In this document: piece after piece, positions 1-9,200 of the stretch
How the letters are laid out: each line of letters opens with the position of its first letter
How positions within the stretch are numbered: the stretch's first letter is position 1
Assembly: GCF_004339525.1 (NCBI RefSeq)
Contig: NZ_SMGE01000001.1
Location: forward strand, 6,200,001 to 6,264,000
Reading direction: 5' to 3'
Length of the DNA stretch: 64,000 nt
DNA from: Flavobacterium sp. 90
GTDB lineage: Bacteria > Bacteroidota > Bacteroidia > Flavobacteriales > Flavobacteriaceae
Made by a program: the position numbers and the translations under genes
Notes under the pieces: model-generated
The model's database searches: none
What the model saw: the letters and a program-made list of their open reading frames with translations, nothing else
Told to the model about the DNA's origin: nothing

Positions 1-324
1 AAATTCGTAGATTTTTTCTGCTCCTTCATAAGCCAGAAAAAGTCCACCAAGTACTAAGATTACAATGATTGCAACAGGAAAAAATGCACTTAATAAAAAC
101 GCGATCGGCAAAATGATTACTTTATTAAGAAGTGAACCTTTGCTGATTGCCCATAATACCGGAAGTTCTCTGGACGAGGCAAATCCTGAGGCTTTTTCAG
201 CATTTACTGCTAAATCATCTCCTAAAATCCCTGCTGTTTTTTTTGCTGCAACTTTACTCATTACTGCAACATCATCCATAATTGCTGCGATATCGTCTAA
301 TAGTACGAAAAAACCTGATGCCAT
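1..324 (-). CDS. DUF808 (YedI-like) membrane protein, C-terminus cut by window edge
   Basis: The first 108 codons of a gene that runs off the left edge; the ATG is at 324. The opening MASGFFVLLDDIAAIMDD, followed by VAAKKTAGILGDDLAV and SRELPVLWAISKGS, is the signature of the DUF808/YedI family of inner-membrane proteins. A first long hydrophobic stretch lies at about residues 75-97. The biochemical role of the family is not known to me. The downstream end is outside the window, so integrity cannot be judged. Confidence 0.85.
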   Translation of the reverse strand, partial: MASGFFVLLDDIAAIMDDVAVMSKVAAKKTAGILGDDLAVNAEKASGFASSRELPVLWAISKGSLLNKVIILPIAFLLSAFFPVAIIVILVLGGLFLAYEGAEKIYEF

Positions 325-447
325 TATTCCTTTTTTGTTTTTAAAAACTGCGTAATTTACTGGCTTTTAGTCTCCAGTATAATTAGTGAGTTTGATTATT
401 TATTAGTGCTAATCTAAGACTTTTTTGTCAATTTTTTCAACTAAAAA

Positions 448-567
448 TTAACTGCATTGTCCTAAAAGCACCCAAATAATTATGAAAACTAAAATAGTTC
501 CAAAACATCCTCCGCCTAATTTCTTAGCGCCGTAACCTGCTATTAATCCTCTAAAAATATTGTTCAT
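448..567 (-). CDS. 39-residue small membrane-associated protein
   Basis: A short reading frame, ATG at 567 and TAA at 448-450. The product starts MNNIFRGLIAGYGAKKLGGG and continues into one hydrophobic segment (about residues 22-36, GTILVFIIIWVLLG) ending QCS. A glycine-rich front followed by a single membrane-spanning stretch looks like a real small membrane protein rather than chance, and such short proteins are often annotated as hypothetical in flavobacteria. It sits alone between the DUF808 gene and the clpB terminator. Function unknown. Confidence 0.6.
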   Translation of the reverse strand: MNNIFRGLIAGYGAKKLGGGCFGTILVFIIIWVLLGQCS

Positions 568-710
568 CGTTTTGCAATTAAGGTTATATTTCTTTTGATT
601 GATCGTTAAATCAGTATTGTAAAGGTCAAGACTTTATTTGAAATTATTTTATATTACTTTTAAAAAAAGTTATATTATTTCCGAATTTTACTTCATCAAT
701 AAGCATAAAA

Positions 711-741
711 AAAACACCATTCGCCGCAACGAATGGTGTTT
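711..741 (-). terminator. Rho-independent terminator of clpB
   Basis: A 12-bp stem (712-723 with 730-741, containing ACACCATTCG and CGAATGGTGT) with a 6-nt loop. On the minus strand the stem runs into a T tract of eight. It lies 45 bp past the clpB stop. Confidence 0.85.
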
Positions 742-752
742 CTATTAATTTA

Positions 753-780
753 TAAAGATGTACTTCAGTGCATCTTTACG
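753..780. repeat. Degenerate copy of the ACTGCAGTGC palindrome family
   Basis: The stretch AAAGATG-TACTTCAGTG-CATCTTTAC resembles the palindromes at 32458-32485 and 32601-32625 (core ACTGCAGTGC flanked by AAAGA and TCTTTAC). The arms AAAGATG and CATCTTT can pair. It lies between the clpB stop and its terminator. Confidence 0.45.
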
Positions 781-785
781 GTAAA

Positions 786-3389
786 TTATTTCGCCAGATG
801 AGTTTGGTTTCTAAAAACCAATTGTCCATCAAAAGCATCAATTAAGATTATGCTGTCTGTAGTGATCTTTCCTGCCAAAATTTCTTTAGACAATTGATTC
901 AGCACTTCTCTTTGAACAACACGTTTTACAGGTCTTGCACCAAATTGTGGATCATAACCTTTGTCTGATAAATATTTAATCGCTTCTGGCGTAGCATCCA
1001 TTGTAATACCTTGTAATGCCAACATTTTTGTAACGCTCTTAAGCTGTAAACCAACAATTCTAGAGATATTATCGACCGTTAAAGGCGTAAACATCACAAT
1101 CTCATCGATACGGTTTATAAATTCCGGACGTACGGTTTGTTTCAATAATCCCAAAACTTCCACTTTTGCAGATTCAGTTGCAGATTCTATACTTCCTTTT
1201 AAATTCTCAAATTTATCTTGTATAATCTGACTTCCCATGTTGGATGTCATGATGATAATTGTATTCTTGAAATCGGCCAAACGACCTTTGTTATCTGTCA
1301 AACGACCTTCGTCCAGAACCTGCAATAAAATATTGAAAGTATCAGGATGTGCTTTTTCGATCTCGTCCAGCAAAATTACTGAATACGGTTTTCTACGCAC
1401 AGCTTCTGTCAATTGACCGCCTTCGTCATAACCTACATATCCTGGAGGCGCACCAACCAAACGGCTCACACTGTGACGTTCCTGATACTCACTCATGTCG
1501 ATACGTGTCATTGCATTTTCGTCATCAAAAAGATATTCTGCTAAAGCTTTTGCAAGCTCGGTTTTACCAACTCCTGTTGTTCCTAAGAATAAGAAAGTTC
1601 CAACTGGTTTTTTCAAATCCTGCAAACCGGCGCGGCTTCTACGAACAGCATCACTTACGGCTTCAATCGCTTCTTCCTGACCTACTACACGTTTGTGCAA
1701 TTCGTCTTCAAGATGCAAGAGTTTTTCACGCTCTGTCTGAAGCATTTTCATCACAGGAATTCCGGTCCATTTTGCTACAACTTCTGCGATATCTTCGCGG
1801 GTTACTTCTTCTTTAATCAAAGAATTACCCGATTGATATTCTTGCAATTGTTTCTGTAAAACATCAAGACGTTCTTGCGCTTCTTTAATTTTTCCATAAC
1901 GAATTTCGGCTACTTTTCCGTAATCTCCGTCACGTTCTGCGCGTTCTGCTTCGTATTTAAAGTCTTCAATTTCTAATTTTACAGCCTGAATTCCGTCAAC
2001 AACATCTTTTTCAGATTTCCATTTTGCATAGATTTCGTTGCGTTCTTCTTTTAAGTTCGCCAAATCCATGCGAAGGATTTTCAGCTTGCTTTCTTCTTTT
2101 TCACGTTTTATCGCTTCAATTTCGATTTCTAACTGCATGATTTTACGATCCAAAACATCTAATTCTTCTGGTTTTGAATTGATTTCCATACGCAGTTTCG
2201 AAGCTGCTTCGTCCATCAAATCGATCGCTTTATCCGGTAAGAAACGATTCGTAATATAACGTTGCGAAAGTTCAACCGCAGCAATAATTGCTTCGTCTTT
2301 TATCTGAACTTTATGATGCGTTTCATACTTTTCTTTGATTCCACGTAAAATCGAAATCGCACTTTCGGTATCTGGTTCATCGATTAAGATTTTTTGGAAA
2401 CGACGTTCTAAGGCTTTATCTTTCTCAAAATATTTTTGATATTCATCTAAAGTCGTTGCTCCAATCGCTCTTAATTCACCACGAGCCAAAGCTGGTTTAA
2501 GGATATTTGCCGCATCCATTGCGCCTTCTCCTCCACCTGCGCCAACAAGCGTATGAATCTCGTCGATAAATAAAACGATATCACCTTCTGCAGCTGTAAC
2601 TTCTTTTACAACCGCTTTTAAACGTTCTTCAAATTCTCCTTTGAATTTCGCACCGGCAATCAATGCTCCCATATCAAGTGAGAAAACGATTTTGTCTTTT
2701 AAGTTTTCAGGCACATCGCCGTCAACAATTCTATGCGCCAAACCTTCGGCAATAGCGGTTTTACCAACTCCGGGCTCTCCCACTAACATTGGGTTATTTT
2801 TTGTTCTACGGGTCAAAATCTGTAATACACGACGGATTTCTTCGTCACGACCAATAACTGGATCAAGTTTTCCGGTTCGTGCTAATTCGTTTAGATTTTT
2901 AGCATATTTATTTAAAGAGTTATAAGTTTCTTCAGCTGAAGCCGATGTTACTCTTTCTCCTTTACGAAGTTCTTCGATAGCTGCTTTTAAGCCTTTTCCG
3001 GTAACTCCCTGATCTTTTAAAATTTGTGAAACTTTACTTTTTGAATCAAAAATTGCCAAAATTAAATGTTCGATAGAAACATATTCATCGTTCATTTTTT
3101 GAGCAATAATCTCAGCTTCATTAAGCATTTTGTTTGCGTCTCTGGAAAGCATAATATCGCCTCCCGAAACTTTAGGAAAACTTTGAATTGTACTGTCTAA
3201 TATTTGTAAAAACAACGGAACATTAACATTCAGCTTTTTCAAGATAAACGGCGCAACATTTTCGTCTACTTCAAAAATAGCCTTAAAAATGTGTTCGTTT
3301 TCTATCTGTTGCTGTCCGTTGCGTTGGGCCAATTGCTGTGATAGCTGAATGGCTTCCTGCGACTTAATTGTAAATTTATTTATGTTCAT
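786..3389 (-). CDS. clpB: ATP-dependent disaggregase ClpB
   Basis: An 867-residue Hsp100 chaperone that works with DnaK to extract proteins from aggregates in the cytoplasm. The order is: N-terminal Clp domain (about 1-145), first AAA+ module with Walker A GEPGVGKT (204-211), a long coiled-coil middle domain (about 400-530) that separates ClpB from ClpA and ClpC, and second AAA+ module with Walker A GTTGVGKT (near 605) and the GYVGYDEGG pore segment. The length is typical of the family. The ATG at 3389 begins MNINKFTIKSQEAIQ, a normal ClpB start. It is transcribed alone and is followed by a strong terminator. I see no clear heat-shock operator upstream. Confidence 0.98.
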   Translation of the reverse strand: MNINKFTIKSQEAIQLSQQLAQRNGQQQIENEHIFKAIFEVDENVAPFILKKLNVNVPLFLQILDSTIQSFPKVSGGDIMLSRDANKMLNEAEIIAQKMNDEYVSIEHLILAIFDSKSKVSQILKDQGVTGKGLKAAIEELRKGERVTSASAEETYNSLNKYAKNLNELARTGKLDPVIGRDEEIRRVLQILTRRTKNNPMLVGEPGVGKTAIAEGLAHRIVDGDVPENLKDKIVFSLDMGALIAGAKFKGEFEERLKAVVKEVTAAEGDIVLFIDEIHTLVGAGGGEGAMDAANILKPALARGELRAIGATTLDEYQKYFEKDKALERRFQKILIDEPDTESAISILRGIKEKYETHHKVQIKDEAIIAAVELSQRYITNRFLPDKAIDLMDEAASKLRMEINSKPEELDVLDRKIMQLEIEIEAIKREKEESKLKILRMDLANLKEERNEIYAKWKSEKDVVDGIQAVKLEIEDFKYEAERAERDGDYGKVAEIRYGKIKEAQERLDVLQKQLQEYQSGNSLIKEEVTREDIAEVVAKWTGIPVMKMLQTEREKLLHLEDELHKRVVGQEEAIEAVSDAVRRSRAGLQDLKKPVGTFLFLGTTGVGKTELAKALAEYLFDDENAMTRIDMSEYQERHSVSRLVGAPPGYVGYDEGGQLTEAVRRKPYSVILLDEIEKAHPDTFNILLQVLDEGRLTDNKGRLADFKNTIIIMTSNMGSQIIQDKFENLKGSIESATESAKVEVLGLLKQTVRPEFINRIDEIVMFTPLTVDNISRIVGLQLKSVTKMLALQGITMDATPEAIKYLSDKGYDPQFGARPVKRVVQREVLNQLSKEILAGKITTDSIILIDAFDGQLVFRNQTHLAK

Positions 3390-3479
3390 ATGTATGTGAT
3401 TTATGATTGATTTTACTTATAAATTTCGATACCATTAAAATTACAATTTATTGGATTAAATTTTTAACTTTAAATGATA

Positions 3480-3487
3480 TAACTTTG
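3480..3487 (+). promoter_or_regulatory. Candidate -7 box for the ytxJ-like gene
   Basis: TAACTTTG fits the Bacteroidota -7 consensus TAnnTTTG. The nearest TTG (3451-3453) is 26 nt upstream, longer than the usual 17-23, so support is weak. It would give a leader of about 100 nt before the ATG at 3597. Confidence 0.35.
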
Positions 3488-3596
3488 CTTCAGATCTTTC
3501 AAATTATATTCCACACTAAAAATAAAGACAAAATGTCGCTAAAAATCAGATTTTCATCCATTTTTAACGTCAAAAAGTCATAAAACACGCCATAAT

Positions 3597-3986
3597 ATGA
3601 GTTTTTTAAATTCAATCTTCGGAAATTCAGAGAATACAGATTCTCCAAAAAGTAATGTAAACTGGACAGAATTAACTGATTTAGTTCAATTAGCAGAAAT
3701 AGAAGCAATATCTAATGAAAAGCCAGTTGTGATTTTCAAACACAGCACAAGATGCAGCATTAGCCGAATGGCTTTGAAACAATTTGAACGCGAATTTGAT
3801 TTGAATGAGACTGTCGATGCTTACTTTTTAGATTTAATTGCACATCGCGATATTTCAAATGAAATCGCAAACAGATTCAATGTTTATCACGAATCTCCGC
3901 AACTTATTCTAATTAAAAACGGAAAAGCTGTTTACGATGTTTCGCACAGTGATATCGATGCAATTGCTTTGAAAGAGAAAGTATAA
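3597..3986 (+). CDS. ytxJ: YtxJ-like monothiol bacilliredoxin (bacillithiol system)
   Basis: A 129-residue thioredoxin-fold protein. The motif KHSTRCSISRMA carries a single cysteine in the place where thioredoxins have CxxC, which is typical of YtxJ (DUF2847) proteins that remove bacillithiol from mixed disulfides. Downstream ESPQLILIKNGKAVYDVSHSD contains the cis-proline (SPQ) and the last strand of the fold. The short N-terminal part before WTELTDL is variable in the family. The gene is monocistronic, divergent from clpB and followed by an 18-bp hairpin. Inference: the organism makes bacillithiol; no biosynthesis gene is in the window. Confidence 0.85.
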   Translation: MSFLNSIFGNSENTDSPKSNVNWTELTDLVQLAEIEAISNEKPVVIFKHSTRCSISRMALKQFEREFDLNETVDAYFLDLIAHRDISNEIANRFNVYHESPQLILIKNGKAVYDVSHSDIDAIALKEKV

Positions 3987-4010
3987 TTTTTTAATCGAAA
4001 AATGATTTTT

Positions 4011-4057
4011 GTAAAAAGTGAGATGTAGATTAAACAAACCTACATCTCACTTTTTAC
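4011..4057. terminator. Bidirectional terminator between ytxJ and DUF2157-type genes
   Basis: A perfect 18-bp stem (4011-4028 with 4040-4057, core AAAAAGTGAGATGTAG) around an 11-nt loop, with A and T runs at the outer ends. It sits between convergent genes, 25 bp after the ytxJ stop and 46 bp after the stop of the facing gene. Confidence 0.8.
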
Positions 4058-4069
4058 ATTTTACATTTT

Positions 4070-4097
4070 ACAAAAGACTTTTTACAAAAGACTTTTT
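4070..4097. repeat. Two perfect tandem copies of a 14-mer
   Basis: ACAAAAGACTTTTT occurs twice in a row (4070-4083, 4084-4097), preceded by two copies of ACATTTT. It lies next to the stop codon of the membrane-protein gene. The 14-bp period matches two other intergenic arrays in this window. Confidence 0.8.
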
Positions 4098-4103
4098 ACA
4101 AAA

Positions 4104-5267
4104 CTAAAAAGTTCCTTCTGAACCACCGCCGCTAAAACCTCCGCCTCCAAAATCCATTGGAGATTCTGATTTTACTTCTGGTTTTAAACCAACTGTTGAA
4201 GCTACAATTAAGGCTTCGGCATTAAGGAAAACATTCGAACTATTGATTCTGTCCGGTTTAAAAGTCAAACCACTTTCTTTATTTTTTAAATTTCGAATAG
4301 AAAAATAAGCGATTGCAAACAAAACTAATCCTCCTAATGTCAATGCTATTTCTATAGGTAAAACCGAATAATAGAATCTAATCGTGTAAATTGAAAATCC
4401 TATTGCCAGAAAACTAATCCAAAGCATAATTCTATCTTTTGTTTTTAAAGCTTTCGCCAAATAAACAATAGGAACAATAAATGTAAATGCGTAAAAGAAA
4501 ATCGCAAACGGAATATCTTTTCCGGAAGGAACTTCATTTCCTAAAAGCATTACCGAAAGCTCTCTAACAACGAGATAATTACAAGAAAGATAAAACAATA
4601 TTAAACAGAAACTATTGGCAAGTAAAAGCCCATTATAGTAATACCTTTCCTTGAGATTGCTAATTAATTTTTTAGTGAAAAAGTAAAATACAGCAGAAAC
4701 TATCATTGCTGCGAATGGCAAAATAGTCTTTCCGACAGGACCAAATTCAAATAAGCCATAAAATAAAACTGCAGCAGAAGCTAAACAAAAAACAAGCAAA
4801 GACAGTAGATGCAGATATCTTCTATACACTCCGAAAGAAGCAATTGCAACAAATATGGCAATTATCAATTCATAACCTTCTGTAGTTATAGCGATTGCAA
4901 ACCCAACATTTAGAATCGCTCCCAAACAAAATGCATCTTCTAAACCGTGTCCATAATATTCTTGATTAGCTAATAATTCTGCACCTATAAAACCTACAAT
5001 TGCAAAAAGATAACAGCAAATATTAAAAAAGGATTGTTCGCCACTAAGACCAAATAATGAAATTGCGCCGCATACCGATAAATACAAAAATGAGCCTAAT
5101 AAAAAGAATCCTAATCGAACCAAAATATTACTGTTTACTTTAAAATCCGGAAGTTCTTTTTTAATTAAATCTCTTTGTTCTTTACTTATAAAACCTGCTT
5201 CTTTTAAAGAATTTGCTTCTTCAAGCAAAGCCAAATCATCTAAAAATTGTTTATCGTATACTATCAT
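4104..5267 (-). CDS. Polytopic membrane protein, DUF2157-like N-terminus
   Basis: 387 residues. The cytoplasmic N-terminus (ALLEEANSLKEAGFISKEQRDLIKK) is a short helical region like that opening DUF2157 proteins. It is followed by roughly ten hydrophobic segments from residue 50 to about 330, and a soluble tail ending PMDFGGGGFSGGGSEGTF. Glycine-rich ends like this are common in bacterial membrane proteins but are not diagnostic. The start codon overlaps the stop of the upstream gene by four bases (ATGA), so the two are translationally coupled. Both proteins share the same plan and may have arisen by duplication. Function unknown. Confidence 0.75.
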   Translation of the reverse strand: MIVYDKQFLDDLALLEEANSLKEAGFISKEQRDLIKKELPDFKVNSNILVRLGFFLLGSFLYLSVCGAISLFGLSGEQSFFNICCYLFAIVGFIGAELLANQEYYGHGLEDAFCLGAILNVGFAIAITTEGYELIIAIFVAIASFGVYRRYLHLLSLLVFCLASAAVLFYGLFEFGPVGKTILPFAAMIVSAVFYFFTKKLISNLKERYYYNGLLLANSFCLILFYLSCNYLVVRELSVMLLGNEVPSGKDIPFAIFFYAFTFIVPIVYLAKALKTKDRIMLWISFLAIGFSIYTIRFYYSVLPIEIALTLGGLVLFAIAYFSIRNLKNKESGLTFKPDRINSSNVFLNAEALIVASTVGLKPEVKSESPMDFGGGGFSGGGSEGTF

Positions 5268-6265
5268 TTTGCAATTTCTTTATTGAAGTTTTTAATAAGT
5301 TTAATAAATAAGACTATTGAACCAATGAAATAAGCCGGTAATATCATAACAAACAACATCCAGACATCTGAAAAATCAATATGCTCAAAAACTCTGAACA
5401 AGAATATATTAAAACCTATATAAGCATAGACAATCATAAAAACATATAACGAAATCGCCTTGAGATTATGACTTACTTTATAAAAATAATACGATGAACC
5501 CGCCAAAACAAAAGCAAAAATTAACCAAATTCCTTCGTTGTAATAATCAAGTAAATTATGGATCGATGCTATACTTATAATATGCAAAGCAAATGTGAGA
5601 TAGATAATATTGAAATGTGTTTTTAACTGAATTCTTGTGCTGTAAATAGTCCATAAAATCAGTAAAACGCCCAATATTATTGCAGAATAACTTAAACTTT
5701 GCTCAGCATAAAAATTTGTATTATTTAATAAATCCTGAGGTGTTACCGAAAGTCCAATATAAGCCGCCAAACCTGTAATAGCAATAGTCAGAACACTTTT
5801 ATTATCGAAATAATACGCACAAAAGAAACTGACCACCGTTGGAATTAAAGTTGCTAATCCATAATGTGTACCGAAAGGTTTGTATTGAAATTGTAAATAA
5901 CCTATAAAAATACAAGTCAGAATATTAGCCAATAAAACTAAATATTCCAGAACAGGATGTTCAAAAGTAGTTTCGGTTTTCTGAAAGCCTTTTGCGTCTT
6001 TAAAACAAAAATAAAAACAAATTGCAATGATAATTAACAATATCGAAAGTATCGCAATATGACCAATACTATCAATGTTTTTATAAATCAAAATCCCGAT
6101 TCCTGATGTAAATAACAAAACCGATAAATAGAGAAAAAATTTCAATTCGGCGTTTAGCGAAAAAATATTCAGATTGCGATAGGAAGTTATTTCCTGATAC
6201 TGATGCTCTGTTATCAGGTTTTTATCCAAAAGCGCTTTAGTGGCTTGGTCGTCAAACTTATTCAT
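5264..6265 (-). CDS. DUF2157 family polytopic membrane protein
   Basis: 333 residues from the ATG at 6265. An upstream TTG in frame (6292) overlaps a -7 box (6290-6297), so the ATG is preferred. The N-terminus (DDQATKALLDKNLITEHQYQEITSY, read here as separate helices) matches the DUF2157 cytoplasmic region, followed by about ten membrane segments beginning FFLYLSVLLFTSGIGILIY. It is the first gene of a two-gene operon with the gene that overlaps its stop. The role of this family is not established. Confidence 0.75.
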   Translation of the reverse strand: MNKFDDQATKALLDKNLITEHQYQEITSYRNLNIFSLNAELKFFLYLSVLLFTSGIGILIYKNIDSIGHIAILSILLIIIAICFYFCFKDAKGFQKTETTFEHPVLEYLVLLANILTCIFIGYLQFQYKPFGTHYGLATLIPTVVSFFCAYYFDNKSVLTIAITGLAAYIGLSVTPQDLLNNTNFYAEQSLSYSAIILGVLLILWTIYSTRIQLKTHFNIIYLTFALHIISIASIHNLLDYYNEGIWLIFAFVLAGSSYYFYKVSHNLKAISLYVFMIVYAYIGFNIFLFRVFEHIDFSDVWMLFVMILPAYFIGSIVLFIKLIKNFNKEIAK

Positions 6266-6289
6266 AGTTACTTTTATAAAAGTGTAAAT

Positions 6290-6297
6290 CAAAAATA
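6290..6297 (-). promoter_or_regulatory. Candidate -7 box of the DUF2157 operon
   Basis: On the minus strand the sequence reads TATTTTTG, a full match to TAnnTTTG, 24 nt before the ATG at 6265. No clear TTG -33 box is seen at the right distance. Confidence 0.45.
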
Positions 6298-6538
6298 GTG
6301 TTTTTTTATCATCGATAAATTTTAATTTGTAAATAAAAACCTGCTTCAGATGAACGAAAAAAAAATGAATATTTATAAAAACATATAATTAATACCGGTA
6401 ATTTTTAAAGATAATTTACCAAAATCCAAAAAATGTATTTTAAACATTTAAAATTAAACTTTATTAATTAATTTCGAACAATCGATTACAATAGATCCCA
6501 AATCTACTTTTATTAAACTTAAATTAATTAACTTAAAA

Positions 6539-7855
6539 ATGAAAAGAAATCTACTTCTGTTACTATTTTTACTGAGCTTATCAGTTTCTTCACAAAATTA
6601 TTACATGACTGCACCTGAAGGATTTGGTGCCGCAGCAACGGGTGGTGGAACTTCGACTCCTGTTACTGTTTCTAATTATTCTGATTTAGTAGCAAAACTT
6701 AAATTGACTACTAAACAAGTAATCCTGATCTCTGGATCAATAAACTGCAGTTTTACCAGTTTACTCGTTAATGACAAAACTATTATTGGACTACCGGGAG
6801 CAAGATTGATAAATACAGATCAAACTGCTGCGGGATCCGGAATTCTTAATTTGAAACCCGGATCTAATAATATCATAATAAGAAACCTGATTTTTGAAGG
6901 TCCGGGAGCTTATGATGTTGATGGTCATGATAATTTCACATCTGAAGCTACCAATATTTGGGTAGATCACTGTGAATTTCAAGACGGAATGGATGGTAAT
7001 TTCGACAATAAAGGAGCAGCCGATAATGTTACTATTTCGTGGTGTAAATTTACCTATTTAAAAACACCTAAAGCCGGAGGTTCCGGTGGTGCAGATGATC
7101 ATAGATTTTCAGATTTAGTAGGTTCTTCAAAAACCGATGCTCCTTCTGACGGTCATTACAGCATTACTTTTAAAAACTGTTATTGGGCTGAAGGTTGTAG
7201 AGAACGTATGCCACGTGGAAGAAATGCTGAACTTCACATTCTAAATTGTTATTATAATACGTCTGTATCCGGCTCATTGGGAATTGGTTTAGGCGGAGGA
7301 AATAACAATACAACTTGTTATGTAGAAGGTACAGATTTTGCTAAAATTGGTACCGTGTTCAAAAATTATATCAGCACTGATGGAGGAACGGTTGGTGTTA
7401 CTTTTTCGGACTGTCTTAAAGCGCCCGAAGGTTATGGCGATGCTGTTAGTAAACCTTCATATGCGTATTCCAGCTTTCCGGCTACAGAAGTTGCTAACTA
7501 TTTAACGAATACTTCATGCGGCGCTGGTGCAACTCTTCAGGTTACTGCTGATGGAAAAATAAGCTCGGCTTGTACCGCTTTTTTAGGAATTAGCGATAAA
7601 ACAATTGATCTGGATTTTAAATATTATCCAACGCTTATTGATAGTTTATTAAATATCCAATTTTCTAATAGTGAAAACGGAACTGCTCTTATAAGTATAT
7701 TTTCTTCAAACGGCTCTAAAGTCTACTCCAATTCAAGAAACATTTCATCTGAGGAAAATTTAGAATTAAATGTCGGAAATCTTGCTGAAGGAACTTATAT
7801 CTGCAAAATTCAGATTGAAAACAGAATTAAAACATTTAAGGTTGTCAAAAAATAA
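6539..7855 (+). CDS. Secreted pectate lyase, polysaccharide lyase family 1, with type IX secretion tail
   Basis: 438 residues. A signal peptide (MKRNLLLLLFLLSLSVSSQ) is followed by a right-handed beta-helix lyase. The PL1 motifs are seen: WVDHCEF (about 140-146), VTISWCKF, and the ERMPRGRNAE segment, where the family's catalytic arginine lies. The last 80 or so residues (from about 358) form a type A C-terminal sorting domain ending GTYICKIQIENRIKTFKVVKK-like, so the enzyme is probably exported by the type IX system and anchored or released at the surface. The usual YPNP at the start of this domain is degenerate (YYPTLID). No SusCD pair or other pectin genes are adjacent, so it is an isolated carbohydrate enzyme rather than part of a utilization locus. 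Confidence 0.9.
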   Translation: MKRNLLLLLFLLSLSVSSQNYYMTAPEGFGAAATGGGTSTPVTVSNYSDLVAKLKLTTKQVILISGSINCSFTSLLVNDKTIIGLPGARLINTDQTAAGSGILNLKPGSNNIIIRNLIFEGPGAYDVDGHDNFTSEATNIWVDHCEFQDGMDGNFDNKGAADNVTISWCKFTYLKTPKAGGSGGADDHRFSDLVGSSKTDAPSDGHYSITFKNCYWAEGCRERMPRGRNAELHILNCYYNTSVSGSLGIGLGGGNNNTTCYVEGTDFAKIGTVFKNYISTDGGTVGVTFSDCLKAPEGYGDAVSKPSYAYSSFPATEVANYLTNTSCGAGATLQVTADGKISSACTAFLGISDKTIDLDFKYYPTLIDSLLNIQFSNSENGTALISIFSSNGSKVYSNSRNISSEENLELNVGNLAEGTYICKIQIENRIKTFKVVKK

Positions 7856-7864
7856 TTCCCAAAT

Positions 7865-7901
7865 AAAAACCGATTTGTATCAGATACAAATCGGTTTTTT
7901 T
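7865..7901. terminator. Bidirectional terminator between pectate lyase and argH
   Basis: AACCGATTTGTAT (left) pairs with ATACAAATCGGTT (right) around CAG, with A and T runs outside. The stem is about 16 bp. It lies between convergent stops at 7855 and 7920 and can serve both strands. Confidence 0.85.
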
Positions 7902-7919
7902 ATTTAAAAGCAAATTCTC

Positions 7920-9200
7920 TTAATAAGCTGCTTTCATTTTGTCTTTAATAGCATCTAAACACAAATTATTGATACTTCCTTCGTGCGTATGTTTTGTTTC
8001 TTTTGGAGATTGGTACGTTCCTGCTTCCAGTTGTTCAGCAACGGCTTTGTATGCATCTCTAAAAGGCATTCCTGCAACAACCATTTCATTTAAAGTATCA
8101 ACTGTAAACAAATAATCGTATTTTTTATCTTTTAAAATATTATCTTTTACTGTGATATCTTTTACAGAGAAAATCGCAATATCTAAACACGCTTTCAGGT
8201 TTTGAAGTGCCGGAAATAAACCTTCTTTCAAAAGTTGTAAATCTCTGTGATAACCACTTGGCAAGTTATTCGTAATTAAAGTTATTTCGTATGGAAGTGC
8301 CTGAATCTTATTGCATTTTCCTCTGATTAATTCAAAAACATCAGGGTTTTTCTTGTGTGGCATAATACTAGAACCTGTTGTAAGATGTGCAGGTAAGCCA
8401 ATGAAATCAAAGTTTTGGCTCATATACAAACAAACGTCCATTGCAAATTTTGATAAAGTTCCTGCAACACTTGCCATTGCAAATGCAACGGTTTTCTCTG
8501 CTTTTCCGCGGCTCATTTGTGCTGCAACAGCATTGAATTTCAAAGTTTCAAATCCTAATTCCTGCGTTGTAAATGTTCTGTTGATTGGGAACGAACTTCC
8601 GTAACCTGCTGCAGATCCTAACGGATTTTGATCAACAATTTTTGAAGCTGCGTTTAACATTGCAATGTCATCAATAAAACTTTCGGCGTAAGCAGAAAAC
8701 CACATTCCGAATGACGATGGCATTGCGATTTGTAAATGCGTATATCCTGGCAATAAAACATTTTGATGTTTCTCTGCCGATTCCATTAACAAGTCAAATA
8801 ATGTTTTTACTTGTTCTTTTAAGGCTTTTAATTCGTCTTTCAAATACAAATGAACGTCAACTAAAACCTGATCGTTACGAGAACGCGCGGTGTGGATTTT
8901 CTTTCCGGCATCGCCAAGTTTTACAGTCAATAAATATTCTATTTTGGAATGTACATCTTCAAAACTGTCTTCAATTTCGAAGTTTCCTTTTTCAACGTCA
9001 GCGATGATTTCATTTAAAGCATCAACCAAAGAAGTTGTTTCTTCTTCAGTTAATAAACCAATTTGACCCAACATTTTAGCATGCGCAATAGAACCTAAAG
9101 CATCGTATTTTGCCAAAACTAAATCCAGTTCACGATCGTTACCAACGGTGAAATGTTCGATTTGTTTATCTGTTGGTATTCCTTTTTCCCAAAGTTTCAT
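7920..9200 (-). CDS. argH: Argininosuccinate lyase
   Basis: A 426-residue enzyme of the fumarase/aspartase superfamily that splits argininosuccinate into arginine and fumarate, the last step of arginine synthesis. The family signature GSSIMPHKKNP is at 276-286, and ARSRNDQV (105-112) and TSS/YTHLQ-type substrate-loop motifs are present. It is somewhat shorter than the usual 450-470 residues, as is common in Bacteroidota. It is the last gene of the minus-strand arginine cluster and is separated from argE by a 320-bp gap full of dispersed-repeat sequence. Confidence 0.96.
   Translation of the reverse strand: MKLWEKGIPTDKQIEHFTVGNDRELDLVLAKYDALGSIAHAKMLGQIGLLTEEETTSLVDALNEIIADVEKGNFEIEDSFEDVHSKIEYLLTVKLGDAGKKIHTARSRNDQVLVDVHLYLKDELKALKEQVKTLFDLLMESAEKHQNVLLPGYTHLQIAMPSSFGMWFSAYAESFIDDIAMLNAASKIVDQNPLGSAAGYGSSFPINRTFTTQELGFETLKFNAVAAQMSRGKAEKTVAFAMASVAGTLSKFAMDVCLYMSQNFDFIGLPAHLTTGSSIMPHKKNPDVFELIRGKCNKIQALPYEITLITNNLPSGYHRDLQLLKEGLFPALQNLKACLDIAIFSVKDITVKDNILKDKKYDYLFTVDTLNEMVVAGMPFRDAYKAVAEQLEAGTYQSPKETKHTHEGSINNLCLDAIKDKMKAAY

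Noticed and set aside
1349..1816. 155-codon open frame on the plus strand inside clpB
   Set aside because: Antisense to the conserved second AAA+ region of clpB; composition is explained by the codons on the other strand.
3499..3708. 69-codon frame on the minus strand across the ytxJ start
   Set aside because: Overlaps the ytxJ coding start on the other strand and shows no known motif.
6539..7855. Polysaccharide utilization locus around the pectate lyase
   Set aside because: No SusC, SusD, or other glycan enzyme is adjacent.
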